A stretch of DNA of 64,000 nucleotides from Plasmopara viticola (lineage: Eukaryota > Oomycota > Peronosporomycetes > Peronosporales > Peronosporaceae), in contig MBPM02000030.1 of the NCBI GenBank assembly GCA_001695595.3, positions 434,001 through 498,000 of the forward strand, in the 5' to 3' direction. The position numbers were made by a program, and so were the translations under genes. Within the stretch, counting starts at the first letter, position 1. The number at the start of each line of letters is the position of its first letter. Below, piece by piece: positions 61,832 through 64,000 of this stretch. The notes beneath the pieces were generated by a model. The model ran no database searches. It was not told where the DNA came from and saw only the letters and a list, made by a program, of their open reading frames with translations.

Positions 61832-63113
61832 TTACAACGATGACGGAAGCGGAGGCAAATCACGACGGACGTAAGCAGGGCTAAGTTTAAACAAATTTGT
61901 GAGCTCCAACAATAACACAATGCAACCACAGATAAAGCTTGCTTGACGTACCTAATGTCGGCAAGCTTAGAAGTACCAGAGAACAACATGGTGTGTTTCA
62001 GCTCATCAGTAAGAATGCGGAGCACGTTCGAAACACCAGCCTCGCCCTATTAATATAACACAGTTAAAGCACATGAAGCCCTTTATAAGGTGACTGTCGT
62101 CGACGTACACTGTGAGCCAGGCCAAAGAGAACTGGCCGACCGAGGAAGACTGCGCGGGCTCCGAGTGCAAGTGCCTTAAAAACGTCAGTACCGCGACGAA
62201 TTCCGCCATCCATGTACACTTCAGCTCGACCGTTCACCGCCTTGACAATGGCCGGCAGAGCATCGATAGTCGCAGCCACACCATCGAGTTGTCTGGCACC
62301 GTGGTTTGACACAAGAATACCTTCACAGCCCATTTCAACTGCGATCTTAGCGTCTTCGGAGCTGAGCACGCCTTTGACGATAAGGGGTAATTTGGTAATG
62401 CTCTTTAGCCAGTTGACATCGTTCCAGTTGAGTGTGAGGTCAAATAGCTCACTAACGTAGTGGGCGAGGCCGGAGTCTTCGTTGCTGCTGACACCGTGCT
62501 CGTGTTCACCACCCACTTTAGCAAAGTTTGCCATAGTAAGGTGATTAGGCAGGCTGAAGCGGTTACGCACGTCTGGCTCACGATGGCCAAGCATGGGCGT
62601 ATCTACTGTTAGTACAATGGCTTTGTAGCCGGCCTTGTCAGCACGCTGGACGAGGTTCCGCGTAATCTCGCGGTCTTTAAATACATATAACTGAAACCAG
62701 CGCAATGCGTGAGAATTTGCCTGGCTGCTGGCTTTGGCCACGTTCTCGAGGCTGGATGTAGAGATAGTACTGAGAATGTAGCAAGTGTCGGCTTTGGCTG
62801 TGGCTGACGAGCTTGCAATTTCGCCATCCGGATGCGCCATCCGATGCATTGCCGAAGGCGAAATGCATACTGGAGAGCTGATGCGGTGGCCCAGTAGCGT
62901 CGTACTTATGTCCATGTTGGACACATCACGAAGCACACGAGGTTGAAGGATTAGTCGTTTAAAGGCCTCACGGTTCTCCTTAAGCGTCACCATATCGTCT
63001 GCACCGGACGCATAGTAGTCAAAAGCATTCTTAGGTAGGTATGCTCTAGCATATTCTTCGTACTCGAGCACGTTAAGCGGTGTTGCATCGCTACCTGGGA
63101 CGATCTTGACCAT
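61832..63113 (-). CDS. FMN-dependent (S)-2-hydroxyacid oxidase (glycolate oxidase type)
   Basis: Three exons, 63113-62109, 62046-61952 and 61880-61832, with phases agreeing; the product is 382 residues, near the family's usual ~365-370. Conserved parts in order are YEEYARAYLPKNAFDYYASG, SPVCISPSAMHRMAHPDGE, WFQLYVFKDREIT, LPLIVKGVLSSEDA, ILVSNHGARQLDG (the catalytic His-Gly-Ala-Arg), VYMDGGIRRGTDVFKAL, and, after the first intron, GEAGVSNVLRILTDEL. The enzyme oxidises glycolate, lactate or longer 2-hydroxyacids with O2 to give the oxoacid and H2O2. It ends in SSL, a weak match to the peroxisomal PTS1 signal. Substrate length cannot be told from what I see. Confidence 0.92.
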
Positions 63114-63697
63114 GGGTGACGTTCAAAATTTCATAGCGATACATCTCTCTATTCGGTATTTGTTTTCAGAATAAATATCAGGATCAAAAGTGCTAAAAAC
63201 GTGATAAACAAGACCTGTTTAAAATAGTAGCCTTTGAATTTTGGGTGGTCAAGAAACGATTACTATCCAATATGAAGGCTAAAATCTACAGGAAAATAAT
63301 ACTAAGTCAATTTGATAAACATTTTAAAATAGCAAGTCAATTGCTCTTCCGAACCGATGGGTGTTTTAATAGTAGGACCCTAGATACAAAAACTTGGCCA
63401 GTGCTTTTGATAGCTCTGGGCCCCGAATGGAGCAGAAGGCGTGATCTTAAAGGTTCTCGCTCAAGAGATGAATCTATTTATACACCTAAGGGAGATTTCA
63501 TACTTAGGAGCACCACCAAAGAGATGCTTCTGATTCTGACTCAGCTACCTCCAAGTTATTTGTTGGCATCAACACCTCTGGCAGTACCACCGTTGGAGAA
63601 TACCTGCTATAAACGACAACTGTGTAGTCTTTAAACTATCTTTGTTGACGCGGTTTCCTTCTCCGGCGACATAATTTTCGTGACATCCCACATTGGC
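63114..63697. other. Spacer upstream of the oxidase gene
   Basis: The stretch nearest 63113 should hold the oxidase promoter. The plus-strand open frame at 63245-63634 has no recognisable domain. Confidence 0.5.
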
Positions 63698-64000
63698 TTC
63701 GGAAAAGGTTGGGGTGACGCCCTCCTTCCAAGTGCGGGTGCTAAATGCTCGCGCGCTTCGGGCAGGTGCTCTCGGGCATCTGCAGGTCTCTAACGAGTCT
63801 CACCCTCGACGCGACGGTCTCCAGCACCAGAGCGCCACCTGGGCTCTTACCAAGTCAGAACTAAACAAAAAAATGGAAGACCCTCACGACCTCGGTGCTG
63901 GCTGCACTGCTCGCCGAACGAGACTCGACGTATGCGGAAACCACTCTATGCCGTGGACTAGCCAGACTGAGCCTAGCACTTGCATAACTTGGCAACGCGA
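63698..64000 (+). mobile_element. SINE-like retroposon, copy 3 (cut by window end)
   Basis: Same element as at 31710-32029 and 60516-60842 but in the opposite orientation, starting ttcggaaaaggttggggtga and truncated at the window edge, so its tail and target duplication cannot be seen. It has more substitutions than the other two and small indels. Confidence 0.85.

Noticed and set aside
63245..63634. Plus-strand 129-codon ORF
   Set aside because: Composition and lack of any motif look random; it lies in the presumed oxidase promoter region.

Overview
The window looks like nuclear DNA of an oomycete, probably a Peronosporales-type plant pathogen (genus not resolvable from sequence alone). Evidence: a WRKY19-like four-repeat Cys/His protein typical of oomycetes, short GT-AG introns (mostly 54-100 bp), an oomycete-like initiator motif just upstream of a start codon, and decayed Ty1/copia and Ty3/gypsy elements. 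There is no bacterial operon structure, no CRISPR array, and no tRNA or rRNA gene that I can see.

Layout. 0-22.4 kb is gene-dense: a WRKY19-like zinc protein (+), a giant minus-strand scaffold protein in two reading frames (LRR, SFI1-type and IQ repeats, Tudor-like, FN3, C2H2, MORN, WW), an oomycete family protein with a C-terminal zinc motif (-), an exonuclease-like plus Ycf45/SpoIIIAA-type ATPase (+), and a Tpr/Mlp nuclear-basket protein (-). 22.4-36.3 kb is repeat-rich: a plus-strand copia relic, a minus-strand copia element with both LTRs, a SINE-like insertion with target-site duplications, a tandem ~100-bp array, and a decayed copy of the Ycf45-like ATPase gene. 36.4-42.2 kb is a compact island of three intron-rich genes that I rebuilt exon by exon: a ubiquitin-like + BTB protein (+), FIGNL1 (-, 13 exons) and a VRK/CK1-type kinase (-, 6 exons). 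42.2-60.5 kb is mostly decayed repeats (gypsy relic, dispersed repeat copies, a long hairpin, a 41-bp tandem array) and holds one clear gene, a 408-residue protein distantly resembling the 329-residue protein at 13 kb. 60.5-64 kb has two more SINE copies, a small 4F5/C2H2 zinc protein and an FMN-dependent 2-hydroxyacid oxidase, both minus strand.

The genes do not form one pathway. Several are housekeeping or cell-structure genes: nuclear pore (Tpr), homologous recombination (FIGNL1), chromatin or cell-cycle kinase (VRK-like), peroxisomal-type oxidation (hydroxyacid oxidase), and probably a centriole or axoneme scaffold (the giant protein). Exon boundaries are inferred from conserved protein sequence plus splice-site and phase agreement; no transcript data were available.
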